Source: Candidatus Didemnitutus sp. (lineage in GTDB: Bacteria > Verrucomicrobiota > Verrucomicrobiia > Opitutales > Opitutaceae). From it: a DNA stretch of 64,000 nucleotides. The DNA lies in NCBI GenBank assembly GCA_017991595.1, contig JAGOQJ010000001.1, positions 372,001 through 436,000 on the forward strand, written 5' to 3'. Every line of letters begins with the position of its first letter. The stretch's first letter is position 1. The translations under genes and the position numbers were made by a program. Below, one piece after another: positions 1 to 9,855 of this stretch. The notes below the pieces were generated by a model. It ran no database searches. It had not been told where the DNA came from and was given only the letters and a program-made list of their open reading frames with translations.

Positions 1-1
1 C

Positions 2-463
<462 letters not shown>

Positions 464-483
464 CGCAGAATCAGCGGAGAGAT

Positions 484-514
484 GGGCCACAAAAAGCACA
501 AGAAGCACAAAAAC
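484..514. repeat. A/C-rich interspersed repeat (GGCCACAAAAAGCACAAG type)
   Basis: The stretch contains near-tandem AAGCACAAG/AAGCACAAA units after GGCCAC. A decayed look-alike (GGCCACAAAG...ACACCAAAAATTA) occurs around 24,758-24,794 in another intergenic space. That suggests a dispersed chromosomal repeat family rather than a unique regulatory site. Its function is unknown. Confidence 0.45.
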
Positions 515-546
515 CCAGCTTCGCCGATCCGACCTCCGCTCCGGGA

Positions 547-585
547 TTTCTCCTTCGCGTTCTCCGCGGCCTCCGCGTTTCAATT
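547..585. repeat. Pyrimidine-rich CTCCGCG repeat
   Basis: Imperfect tandem units of the form TTCTCC(T/G)CG and CCTCCGCG lie between two other repeat elements. It is probably part of the same compound repeat island. Only the sequence pattern supports this call. Confidence 0.35.
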
Positions 586-600
586 TGACCGACGTGAACT

Positions 601-657
601 TGTAGCCGGCCTCGTTGAGGCCGGTGCCTCGGGTCGGGGTCGGCGACCCCGGCTACA
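601..657. repeat. Cloverleaf-like inverted repeat element
   Basis: The outer arms TGTAGCCGG (601-609) and CCGGCTACA (649-657) are perfectly complementary. Inside are two further perfect hairpins: CCGGCCTC/GAGGCCGG (606-613 with 617-624, loop GTT) and GGGGTCG/CGACCCC (636-642 with 644-650). The inner arms share bases with the outer arm, so alternative folds compete. It resembles short REP/MITE-like palindromic elements of bacterial intergenic regions. Confidence 0.6.
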
Positions 658-922
658 ACCCGGCAGGAGCCAACTCTAGGTCGGTTGCAAGTCGGCCCGC
701 GCGCCCCAGCTGAATTCCGGAGCATCCTTGAAGGTGCAGTCTATAAACTGCGCTCGCTTGGTGATACGCAGGTTAGCGCCTGCTCCTGGCCACCCGAACA
801 GCTTCTCCTCGTCGAGGAGGAAATCGCAGGTCGTGGAGTGTCGCATGCCAATTTTTGTTCAAAGTTTGCGACTAGCGGCGCCACACGGTTGGCTGTTTTC
901 ATCGCCCCGCGCTCTACCGGTC

Positions 923-1672
923 ATGACCAAGTCCACTTCTCACGCCCGCCGTGATCCCGTCGAAGAATTCTTTGCGGAATTCAACGCAATCGATTGGCGC
1001 ACCTATCGCACCTTCTCCGCCCTTTCCGCCTTCGAGTGTTTTTGGCGGAATACCGAGGCGCTGGTCTCCGCTGACGCTGACCGGCACCAGAACGAGCATG
1101 GACCCAAGTGGCATGCCGAAACCGAGGAAGAAATTGCCGAACTTTTCGCCGAAATACGCACGGTGCGAACCGCGCATGACGAGGTGATGACGCCTGCCTT
1201 CCGCTACGCGGCGGTCATCACTCTCGTTGCGGTCTTTGAGCGCGAGCTGCGTCGCTTGCTCGACACGCTCGCTGCCGAACGCAAGGTTACGGTCAGCTAC
1301 CGCAATCTTCGCACCAGCCTCCTCGAACACGCCCGAGTGTTCCTGCGCGAGCAAGCCGGCCCCGACCTTGCTTCTCTTCCGGAGCTGACCCAGATTCACA
1401 ATTTGCAGAAGGTCCGCGATTGCTTGGTCCACTGCTACGGAGACGCCGCCCTGTCTCGCGACCGCGCTCACTTGCTGAAACTTTCCACACCGAAAGTTGG
1501 CCTCGAGGTCGAGCCGGGCCTCGAGATGGTGATTCATCCGATCTTTGTTGAACGGTCGCTTGCGGCGCTGCGGGGGTTCTTCGCCAGTCTATTCGTCGCT
1601 CTCCATTGGACAATCAACGACCGGTGGCAGGCGAAGCTCAAACCGGGCACTCGCAGAAAAGCGAGGAAGTAG
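923..1672 (+). CDS. Hypothetical protein with a HEPN-like Rx4H motif
   Basis: The gene encodes a soluble, mostly helical protein of 249 residues. I do not recognise a named family with certainty. The second half has an alpha-helical segment (ITLVAVFERELRRLL, residues 99-113) and then HNLQKVRDCLVHCYGD, where R165 and H170 form an Rx4H motif in a helix. This is the catalytic signature of HEPN ribonucleases found in toxins and defence proteins. The ATG at 923 was chosen because the frame upstream of it has poor coding character and crosses the repeat spacer; an ATG at 845 is the alternative. It faces the hicBA pair with only 27 bases between the stops. GC content looks somewhat lower than in the neighbours. 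The ribonuclease role is inference. Confidence 0.6.
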   Translation: MTKSTSHARRDPVEEFFAEFNAIDWRTYRTFSALSAFECFWRNTEALVSADADRHQNEHGPKWHAETEEEIAELFAEIRTVRTAHDEVMTPAFRYAAVITLVAVFERELRRLLDTLAAERKVTVSYRNLRTSLLEHARVFLREQAGPDLASLPELTQIHNLQKVRDCLVHCYGDAALSRDRAHLLKLSTPKVGLEVEPGLEMVIHPIFVERSLAALRGFFASLFVALHWTINDRWQAKLKPGTRRKARK

Positions 1673-1699
1673 CGTGCCTTCCTCCCTGCGAATTCAGGG

Positions 1700-1924
1700 C
1701 TACTTCCGAAACAGCCGCTGATCCACGCCGCTGAGGCGGATGATCGATTTGATCGTGCCGGTGGCGACTTCGCGGTGATTGGGCACGGGCACCGTGGCGC
1801 TGTCACCGCCGGGCAGGTCACGCCGCATGATGATATGGCTGCCGGCCTGCCGCTCCCGCACAAATCCATGAGCCGCGAGGATGCGGCAGATCTCGGCCGG
1901 CGGCAACGGGCGGAGCTTAGGCAT
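1700..1924 (-). CDS. hicA: HicA-family toxin (mRNA interferase)
   Basis: The product is a 74-residue protein of the usual HicA size and layout. The N-terminal helix contains PPAEICRILAAHGF, followed by a strand with the conserved GSHIIMRR segment, whose histidine is the catalytic residue of HicA double-stranded-RNA-binding-fold toxins. A basic C-terminus closes the protein. HicA cleaves mRNA in a translation-independent way and is neutralised by HicB. The start overlaps the last eight bases of the antitoxin gene, so the two are translationally coupled with the antitoxin first. Confidence 0.85.
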   Translation of the reverse strand: MPKLRPLPPAEICRILAAHGFVRERQAGSHIIMRRDLPGGDSATVPVPNHREVATGTIKSIIRLSGVDQRLFRK

Positions 1925-2177
1925 GCGCCAACGTCAAGGGGCGCACCCGCGCACCGCGCTTCAGGCACCGCTTGATCTCGGCTGCGCTCGCGGTCTCAAG
2001 CCACAGTTCTACCGCCTCGGCGAGCATCCGGTGTGCTTCCGTGCGGGTTTTGCCTTGGCTCGCCACACCCAGTTCCGGGCATCGAGCGACAAACCAAGCG
2101 CCGTCCTTTTCGATCACCGCAGAAAAATTCGGGAGATCGATCACCTGTCCGTCGCGCTCGATCCAGTTGGCTTTCAT
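1917..2177 (-). CDS. hicB: HicB-family antitoxin
   Basis: The product is an 86-residue protein with the HicB degenerate RNase H-like fold: FSAVIEKDGAWFVARCPELG, then a TRTEAHRMLAEAVELWLE helix. It should bind and block HicA. It lacks the C-terminal ribbon-helix-helix or HTH domain that many longer HicB proteins use for autorepression, so transcriptional self-control is uncertain. It precedes hicA and overlaps it by eight bases. The A+T-richer upstream stretch (about 2178-2215) probably holds the promoter. Confidence 0.85.
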   Translation of the reverse strand: MKANWIERDGQVIDLPNFSAVIEKDGAWFVARCPELGVASQGKTRTEAHRMLAEAVELWLETASAAEIKRCLKRGARVRPLTLAHA

Positions 2178-2494
2178 GCGGTCGAACTATTGCCAACCGA
2201 TTCGCAAAGTAAAGTCCTGCGCGTCAGAGGAGCCGCATCCTTGGCTGCAAGCGGCGTTGGGCTCGCTGAGCCCGGTCGGGATGTCTTGGCACGGGAATCA
2301 TGAGGCTCGCGAAAAGGAGGGCGGTGAGGCGCCTGGCCCCACGCGCTTTGCGTGGGTGCGCGGTGAGGGCCGGCGGCGGCTTTGATTAGGCGGGGCAGGG
2401 GATTTGGCCCGGTGTGGCTACTAGCCGCGCGGGGAGGGCTTGGTGTCACGGTCGGCTGTTGTGTTTGGGGGCGGCGTGGCGACATTGCCGCGCC
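2178..2494. other. Spacer between hicB and cydA with two hairpins
   Basis: This is the divergent spacer between the minus-strand toxin-antitoxin operon and the plus-strand cytochrome bd operon. It contains two perfect short hairpins: GGGCTC/GAGCCC (2259-2273) and CCCACGC/GCGTGGG with a five-base loop (2338-2356). Neither is followed by a T tract. No gene is seen. Promoters of both operons are expected here, but none could be assigned confidently. Confidence 0.5.
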
Positions 2495-3816
<1,322 letters not shown>

Positions 3817-3820
<4 letters not shown>

Positions 3821-4833
3821 TCGCGGAATTTTTCCAACACGGGGCGCCGTGGCTGCCCTACGCGTTCGCGTTCCTGATCGGGCTGGCGATGCTGCTCTAC
3901 GCGATCCTCGACGGCTACGATCTCGGCGTGGGCATCCTGTCCGCGCGGGTGCAGCCGGAGGAGCGCGACCGCATGATCGCGTCGATCGGGCCGTTCTGGG
4001 ATGCGAACGAGACGTGGCTCGTGCTCGGCGTGGGCCTGCTGCTGGTGGCGTTCCCGATGGCGCACGGCGTCGTGCTCTCGGAGCTGTATCTGCCCGTGAC
4101 GCTGATGCTCGTGGCGCTGGTGTTTCGCGGCGTGGCGTTCGACTTCCGCAAGAAGACGCCGCCGGAGCGGAAGGCGGGATGGGACCGGATGTTTTTCGCG
4201 AGTTCGCTCACGGTCGCGCTGACGCAGGGCTACATGGTCGGGCGTTTCATGGTGGGTTTCCAGGCGGGCGCGGCGAGCGTGGCGTTCGCGGCGTCCTTCG
4301 GCGCGCTCGTCGTGGCCGGCTACGTGCTGATGGGCGCGGCGTGGCTGATCCACAAGATCGAGGGCGCGCTGCAACTGCGCGCGGTGAGCTGGGCGCGGCG
4401 GGCGATCTGGACGATGGCGTTCGGCGCGATCGTCAGCAGCGTGGCGGCGGTGTTCGTGGATACACGGCTCTACGAGCGGATGTTCGTGTTTCCGGAGCTG
4501 GCGCTGGTGATCGCGCTGCCGGTGGCGTCGGTCGCCTTGACGCTGATCCTGCACTTCCTGCTCGGCGTGCTGCCGTTGCCCGGCGACCGGCTCAACTGGA
4601 TGCCGCTGGCGATCGCGGTGGTGATCTTCGTGTTGGGGTTCGTGGGGCTGGTTTACAGCTTCTATCCCTACATCATCCCCGGGCGGCTGCGCATCGCGGA
4701 GGCGGCCGCCGCGCCGGCGTCGCTGGCGGTGATCCTCGCAGGGACGGTGTTCGTGCTGCCGTTTTTGCTCGGCTACACGGTGCTGGCCTACCGCATCTTC
4801 CGCGGCAAGGCGACCGACCTGAGCTACGATTGA
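3817..4833 (+). CDS. cydB: Cytochrome bd ubiquinol oxidase subunit II
   Basis: This is the 338-residue multi-pass partner of CydA. The LDGYDLGVGIL motif in the first membrane helix and the PFWDANETWLVLG segment are diagnostic of subunit II. About eight to nine hydrophobic helices are visible. The start codon overlaps the cydA stop by four bases, so translation is coupled. No small cydX gene and no cydDC ABC transporter genes follow. The next gene runs in the opposite direction, so the operon is cydAB only. Confidence 0.97.
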
Positions 4834-4846
4834 GCCGGCGCGGCGC

Positions 4847-5335
<489 letters not shown>

Positions 5336-5486
5336 GGCAGGGAATTCCGGCGAGCCGGGCGAGGTTCGCAACCCGAATTCGGGGGCGAGGGGCCGGAAAT
5401 AGCGCGGCTGGCGACCCGGCCGGCGCGGGCGATTTCGCGCATTTTGCGCTTTTTGCCGTCCGGGATTTGCGCGAACGTGCCGGCGC

Positions 5487-6398
5487 ATGTCCGCGTCATC
5501 CTCCGAGCCCATCCGCTATTTCCACCGCGCCAAGCAGGTGATCGAGACCGAGGCCGTCTATGGCGAGAAATGGCTGCGCTGGACCTACGGCACCGCGCCG
5601 GGCCGCGCGGCGCTGGAGCTGCTGGTGAAACGGGCGTGGCTCTCGCGCTATTACGGCTGGCAGATGACGCGCCGCAGCAGCGGGCGGCACGTGATTCCCT
5701 TCATCGTCGACTACAACCTCGACGTGGACGAGTTCGCGAAGAGCGCCTTCGCGTTCAATACGTTCAACGAGTTTTTCTATCGCGCGCTGAAGCCCGGCGC
5801 GCGGCCGATCGCGGCGGACGAGCGAATCGCGGTCCTGCCCGCGGATGGCCGGCATCTGGTGCTGCCGGACGTCGAGGCGGCGGATTCGTTCTACGCGAAG
5901 GGGCAGAAGTTCTCGCTCGCGAGCTTCCTCGGCGATGCGGCGCTGGCGGAGGAATTCGCCGGCGGCGCGATGCTCATCTCGCGGCTGTGCCCGGTGGATT
6001 ACCACCGGTTCCACTTCCCGGTCGCGGGCACGCCGGCCGAGGCGAAGCTGCTCAACGGCTGGCTCTATTCCGTGTCGCCGATCGCGCTGCGGCAGAACCT
6101 GAATTACCTGTGGGAAAACAAGCGCATGGTGACGTGCGTCGACTCGCCGCAGTTCGGCCGCGTGGCCGTGTGCGAAATCGGCGCCACGATGGTCGGCAGC
6201 ATCATGCAGAACTACGTGCCGGGTCGCGCGGTGGAGAAGGGCGCGGAGAAAGGGCTCTTCAAGTTCGGCGGCTCCTGCGTGATCACGCTGTTCCAGAAAA
6301 ACCGCATCCGTTTCGACGCCGACCTGCTCACGCACAGCGCCAACCAGCTCGAGGTTTACGCGCGCATGGGCGAGCGCCTCGGCGAAGCGATCGGCTGA
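5487..6398 (+). CDS. psd: Phosphatidylserine decarboxylase proenzyme
   Basis: The product is a 303-residue membrane-associated enzyme that converts phosphatidylserine to phosphatidylethanolamine. Recognisable blocks are [18 protein letters not shown], the catalytic region [12 protein letters not shown] with conserved histidines, and the self-cleavage site FKFGGSCV near residue 262. There the serine becomes the pyruvoyl group (GGS here instead of the LGST of the E. coli enzyme). The length fits the group I/II bacterial Psd proteins. It is transcribed away from the YchJ-like gene, with 151 bases between the starts. Confidence 0.95.
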   Translation: MSASSSEPIRYFHRAKQVIETEAVYGEKWLRWTYGTAPGRAALELLVKRAWLSRYYGWQMTRRSSGRHVIPFIVDYNLDVDEFAKSAFAFNTFNEFFYRALKPGARPIAADERIAVLPADGRHLVLPDVEAADSFYAKGQKFSLASFLGDAALAEEFAGGAMLISRLCPVDYHRFHFPVAGTPAEAKLLNGWLYSVSPIALRQNLNYLWENKRMVTCVDSPQFGRVAVCEIGATMVGSIMQNYVPGRAVEKGAEKGLFKFGGSCVITLFQKNRIRFDADLLTHSANQLEVYARMGERLGEAIG

Positions 6399-6638
6399 CG
6401 CGGGTGCATGTGTGACGTGGCGCGGTGCGGCCACATGCGTGGGCGCGGTCGCGCCGTGTGGCGCGGAGCAGCGTGCGCACGCAGGCGGCGTGAAAAATGT
6501 CACCTTTGTGCCGGTGCGGTGACGCGCCGGTGAAGATTGCGTGGCGACGGCGCTTCGCGTTTGCGGAGGCGCGGCGCGCGCTGGTTGGAGTGGCGCGCGC
6601 GTGCCGGCGGCCAACGTCCCGGCGGGTGCGCTCACTCC

Positions 6639-9560
6639 ATGTCCTCGCGTTTTCGTCTCCTCCTCGTCCTCTCGCTTTTCGGTCTCGGCCTCGTCGGTCG
6701 CGTCCTCGCTGCCGGTGTCGTCTCCGGTCAGGTTTACGATGCCGGCACGGGCTCGCCGTTGCTCGGAGCCACGGTGCGCGTGGCCGGCACGGAGGAGTCC
6801 GCCGTGACGGACCTCACGGGCCGCTTCCTCATCGGCGCGCTGCCGCCGGGCGCGGTGCAGCTGGAGTTCGCGAAGGACGGCTTCCAGCCCGCGCAGTTGC
6901 GCGACGTGGCGGTCGAGTCCGGTCGCACGGCCTATGTGACAATGCAGTTGCACCGGGTGCGCGACGACGTGGTGCGGATGGAAAAATTCGAGGTGAAATC
7001 GAGCATCGCGGAGAATTCCGCGGCCGGCGTGCTGGCGTTGCGCCGGCGCACGGAGGTGCCGATCGATGCGGTGAGCCCGGAGATGCTGGCGAAATTCGCC
7101 GCGAGCGACGCCGCCGAGGCGCTCATCCGGCTTCCCGGCGTCTCGCTCGCCGGCGGCGAGTTCGCCGTCGTGCGCGGCCTGAGCGACCGTTACGGCAACA
7201 CGCTGCTCAACCGGCTCAAGCTCCCGAGTCCCGACCCGGAGAAGCAGGCGGTGCAGCTCGACCTGTTCCCCGCCAAGCTTCTCGACACCATCGTGGTCAG
7301 CAAGGCCTTCATGCCGGAGATGTGGGGCGACACGTCCGGCGGCAGCGTGGATCTGAACACGCGTTTCATCCCCGACCAGCGCGAGATCGAGCTGGCGCTC
7401 GGCCTCAAGTGGCACGACGGCGCCGGCCGCGGCTCCGTGCCGGATTACGCGACGCGCGGCAACCGGGACCGCTACGCGAGCGGCGAGGGCGACCGGCCGG
7501 TGCGCGGCGAGCGGGCGGCGTTCCAGGTCGTGCCCGGCCGCAGCAACCCCGAGCCCGGACAGAAGGCGAGTTTCGTCTATGGCGACCGTTTCGAGCTCGC
7601 TGGCCGCACCGTCGGCGTTCTCGCCGCGCTGACCTACGACCACGGCGTGACGCTTGAGCGCGGGAGCAAGACCGCGCTCACCTCGCGCAACCGCCAGCCC
7701 GCGCGGCCGTTCCCGCCGCCGCCGCGCCCGGCCCAGCCGAGCACGATGGAGCAGGGAATCCTGTTGCCCGCCTCCGATTTCGGCTCGGGCCATTACACGC
7801 AGGGCGAATACGAGACCACGCTCGGCGCGCTCGCGAGCATCGGCGTGACGCTGACGCCCGAACACCAGCTCGGGTTCACCGCACTCGTCTCGCGCAGCGG
7901 CATCGACGTCGTGGAGTCGCAGCAATTCGACCCGGTGGTGAACATCTCGGAGCTCGCCGATTACAGTTGGATGCGCGACGTCACCTATTACCGCCAGCGC
8001 CACCTCACCGCTTTCCAGGTGCGCGGCGAGCATGTGTTCCCGCTCGGCAGCCGCGAGTTGAAGGCCAGTTGGTCTGCCCAGCGCGCGAAGACTTACCAGA
8101 AGGAGCCGCACTACACCGAGGCCACCTACGCGCAGCAACTCGGCACGGCCGGCGAGACGACGCCCGGCACCTACCTGTTGCCCGCCACCAACGTCGCGCC
8201 CGAGCCGCTCGTGCGCACGTGGAGCGACACGCTGGAGCGACAGGACATCGCGCGCGCGGACTTCGCGCTGCCTTTCCGCGGCCTCGGCCGCGAGGATTCC
8301 ACGCTCCGCATCGGCGCCGCGCGCGAAGCCTCCGACCGCGCCAACGACGGCCAAGCCTCCGTCTATGCGCCGCCTTCCGGCGCCAGTTTCCTCTCGTCGA
8401 CCGCGCAGGGGCTCTACGACCGCCTGCTCGTCGAGGCCGGATCGAACGACGGCCTCTCCTCCTCGCGCGGCCGCCGCGAGATCGACGCACTCTACGCGTC
8501 CGCCGTGCTCGAATTGCCCTGGGCGCTCAAGCTCGCCGGTGGCTTCCGTTGGGAGACGTTCCAGATGAGCTCCGACGGCCTCGGCCAGTTCGGCAACGAG
8601 ACCGCGGCCAACATCTACCAGCAGGCCGGCGTGCAGCCGATCCTCGGCACCACGCCCGACCGCCTCGCCACGCGCCTCGACCGCGACGACGCGCTGCCCG
8701 CGCTCGGGCTCACGTGGAACCCGCACCGCCGCGTCTATCTGCGGCTCAATTACTCCACGACGCGCGCCCGCCCGTCGTTCCGCGAGGTCGGCGCGTATTT
8801 CTCGCAGAGCATCGACACCGGCAACCTCGTGCTCGGCAATCCCGCGCTCGAGCCCAGCGAGGTGAAAAATTACGACGTGCGCGCCGAGTGGTTCTTCGGT
8901 CGCGGCGCCAACGACCTGCTCGCGGTCAGTGTTTTCCGGAAGGACATCGCGCGCCCGATTGAGAAGCTCCTCTTCGAGAACGCCACGCTCGGCCGCTTCG
9001 AGAGCTGGGCCAACAACCCCGGCGACGCCACGCTCGAGGGCTGGGAGATCGAGGTGCGCAAGAGCCTCGGCTTCCTCGGCCGCTTCTTCGACTCGACGAC
9101 CCTCGGCGGCAATTTCACCCGCATCGACGCCGAGGTGCCGCTGCATCCCACCACGATCGCGCAGCTGCGCAACGTCGTCTATCTCGACCCGGCGCTGCTG
9201 CCGGTGTCGCGCCCGCTCTTCGACCAGCCGCGCTGGCTCGTCAACGCCGACCTCACCTACCGCCAGGTGAAGTGGGGCACGGAGCTGACGCTCGCCTACT
9301 ACGCGATCAGCGACGTGCTCACGCTGCCCGGCTCGGGCTACCCGCCGGAGTTCGATCTCTACGAGCGCGGCTACGACCGCTACGACCTCGCGCTCTCGCA
9401 GCGCTTCGGCGAGGCGTGGACGCTCAAGTTCTCCGCCAAGAACCTCGTCAACCCCGCGCGCGGGCTCATCTACGATCCGGCCGCGACCGTGCAGACTTAC
9501 GAGCGCACGCATTACCGCGCCGGCCGCGATTTCTCGCTCACGCTCACGCGGCGTTTCTGA
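6639..9560 (+). CDS. TonB-dependent receptor with carboxypeptidase-like N-terminal domain
   Basis: The product is a 973-residue outer-membrane receptor. A signal peptide (residues 1 to about 24) is followed by a CarboxypepD_reg-like beta-sandwich (about 26-110; SGQVYDAGTGSPLLGATV), then a plug domain (about 125-255, with a VRGLSDRYGNTLLN segment) and a large beta-barrel ending in an aromatic residue (FSLTLTRRF). Such receptors import siderophores, vitamins, glycans or other ligands using energy from TonB-ExbBD. The substrate cannot be told. The ATG at 6639 starts the signal peptide; the frame is open 100 bases further upstream. A strong terminator follows, so the next gene is separately expressed. 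Phosphate control is only a possibility, since one TGTCA site lies at 6498. Confidence 0.92.
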   Translation: MSSRFRLLLVLSLFGLGLVGRVLAAGVVSGQVYDAGTGSPLLGATVRVAGTEESAVTDLTGRFLIGALPPGAVQLEFAKDGFQPAQLRDVAVESGRTAYVTMQLHRVRDDVVRMEKFEVKSSIAENSAAGVLALRRRTEVPIDAVSPEMLAKFAASDAAEALIRLPGVSLAGGEFAVVRGLSDRYGNTLLNRLKLPSPDPEKQAVQLDLFPAKLLDTIVVSKAFMPEMWGDTSGGSVDLNTRFIPDQREIELALGLKWHDGAGRGSVPDYATRGNRDRYASGEGDRPVRGERAAFQVVPGRSNPEPGQKASFVYGDRFELAGRTVGVLAALTYDHGVTLERGSKTALTSRNRQPARPFPPPPRPAQPSTMEQGILLPASDFGSGHYTQGEYETTLGALASIGVTLTPEHQLGFTALVSRSGIDVVESQQFDPVVNISELADYSWMRDVTYYRQRHLTAFQVRGEHVFPLGSRELKASWSAQRAKTYQKEPHYTEATYAQQLGTAGETTPGTYLLPATNVAPEPLVRTWSDTLERQDIARADFALPFRGLGREDSTLRIGAAREASDRANDGQASVYAPPSGASFLSSTAQGLYDRLLVEAGSNDGLSSSRGRREIDALYASAVLELPWALKLAGGFRWETFQMSSDGLGQFGNETAANIYQQAGVQPILGTTPDRLATRLDRDDALPALGLTWNPHRRVYLRLNYSTTRARPSFREVGAYFSQSIDTGNLVLGNPALEPSEVKNYDVRAEWFFGRGANDLLAVSVFRKDIARPIEKLLFENATLGRFESWANNPGDATLEGWEIEVRKSLGFLGRFFDSTTLGGNFTRIDAEVPLHPTTIAQLRNVVYLDPALLPVSRPLFDQPRWLVNADLTYRQVKWGTELTLAYYAISDVLTLPGSGYPPEFDLYERGYDRYDLALSQRFGEAWTLKFSAKNLVNPARGLIYDPAATVQTYERTHYRAGRDFSLTLTRRF

Positions 9561-9615
9561 GCGGCGCCCGTCCCGCATGCGGCGCGCGGCGCGGGATGTC
9601 GTTCACTCTCACTCG

Positions 9616-9640
9616 GGCCGGTCCTGCGACCGGCCTTTTT
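9616..9640 (+). terminator. Rho-independent terminator after the TonB receptor
   Basis: A perfect 8-bp stem GGCCGGTC/GACCGGCC with a CTGC loop is followed by TTTTT. It lies 56 bases after the receptor stop. Confidence 0.85.
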
Positions 9641-9740
9641 CGTTTTCGGTCGCGGCACACGCCGCACGCGCGCGCCGCGTGAGCACGTCGGCGTGAGCAC
9701 CGCTTCATCCGCGCGCGGCGCAATGTTACGGCCGGTCCGC

Positions 9741-9795
9741 TTCGTCACGCAATCGTCAGGGTTTCGTCACGCAGCACGCACCGTTTTGTCACACA
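9741..9795 (+). promoter_or_regulatory. Phased (C/T)GTCA direct repeats, PHO-box-like
   Basis: Five consecutive 11-base units start at 9741, 9752, 9763, 9774 and 9785. Units 1 and 3 are identical (TTCGTCACGCA), unit 2 is ATCGTCAGGGT, unit 5 is TTTGTCACACA, and unit 4 is degenerate. The classic PhoB operator is a row of 11-bp repeats beginning CTGTCAT, so spacing and core both match. The array ends 60 bases before the start of the secreted-protein gene, a suitable place for activation. Confidence 0.65.
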
Positions 9796-9855
9796 CGGCT
9801 GGCAAGCTGGCGGCCTGAACCTGAGTCCTCGGACACCACGCCAACCCTGCATCGC

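Larger units (their letters stand above)
464..922. other. Repeat-rich intergenic spacer
   Basis: No convincing gene is seen here. The spacer holds three kinds of repeat-like sequence: a purine-rich stretch of the type GGCCACAAAAAGCACAAG, a pyrimidine-rich stretch built from CTCCGCG units, and a large inverted repeat with two internal hairpins (601-657). A small dyad GCAGT...ACTGC lies at 736-751. An open frame runs through the last 200 bases into the following gene, but its composition does not look coding. Confidence 0.7.
9561..9855. other. Regulatory spacer with terminator and phased GTCA repeats
   Basis: The spacer holds the terminator of the receptor gene (9616-9640) and, further down, a PHO-box-like array (9741-9795). 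No gene is visible. Confidence 0.7.

Noticed and set aside
6491-6535. Possible PHO box before the TonB receptor
   Set aside because: TGTCA occurs once (6498), and later 11-bp steps keep only TG. One half-site is not enough, in contrast to the array at 9741-9795.
5496-9578. Very long minus-strand open frame opposite psd and the TonB receptor
   Set aside because: It is a mirror of GC-rich codons on the plus strand. Its product is Arg/Glu/His-rich low-complexity sequence with no family pattern, while the plus frame has clear motifs throughout.
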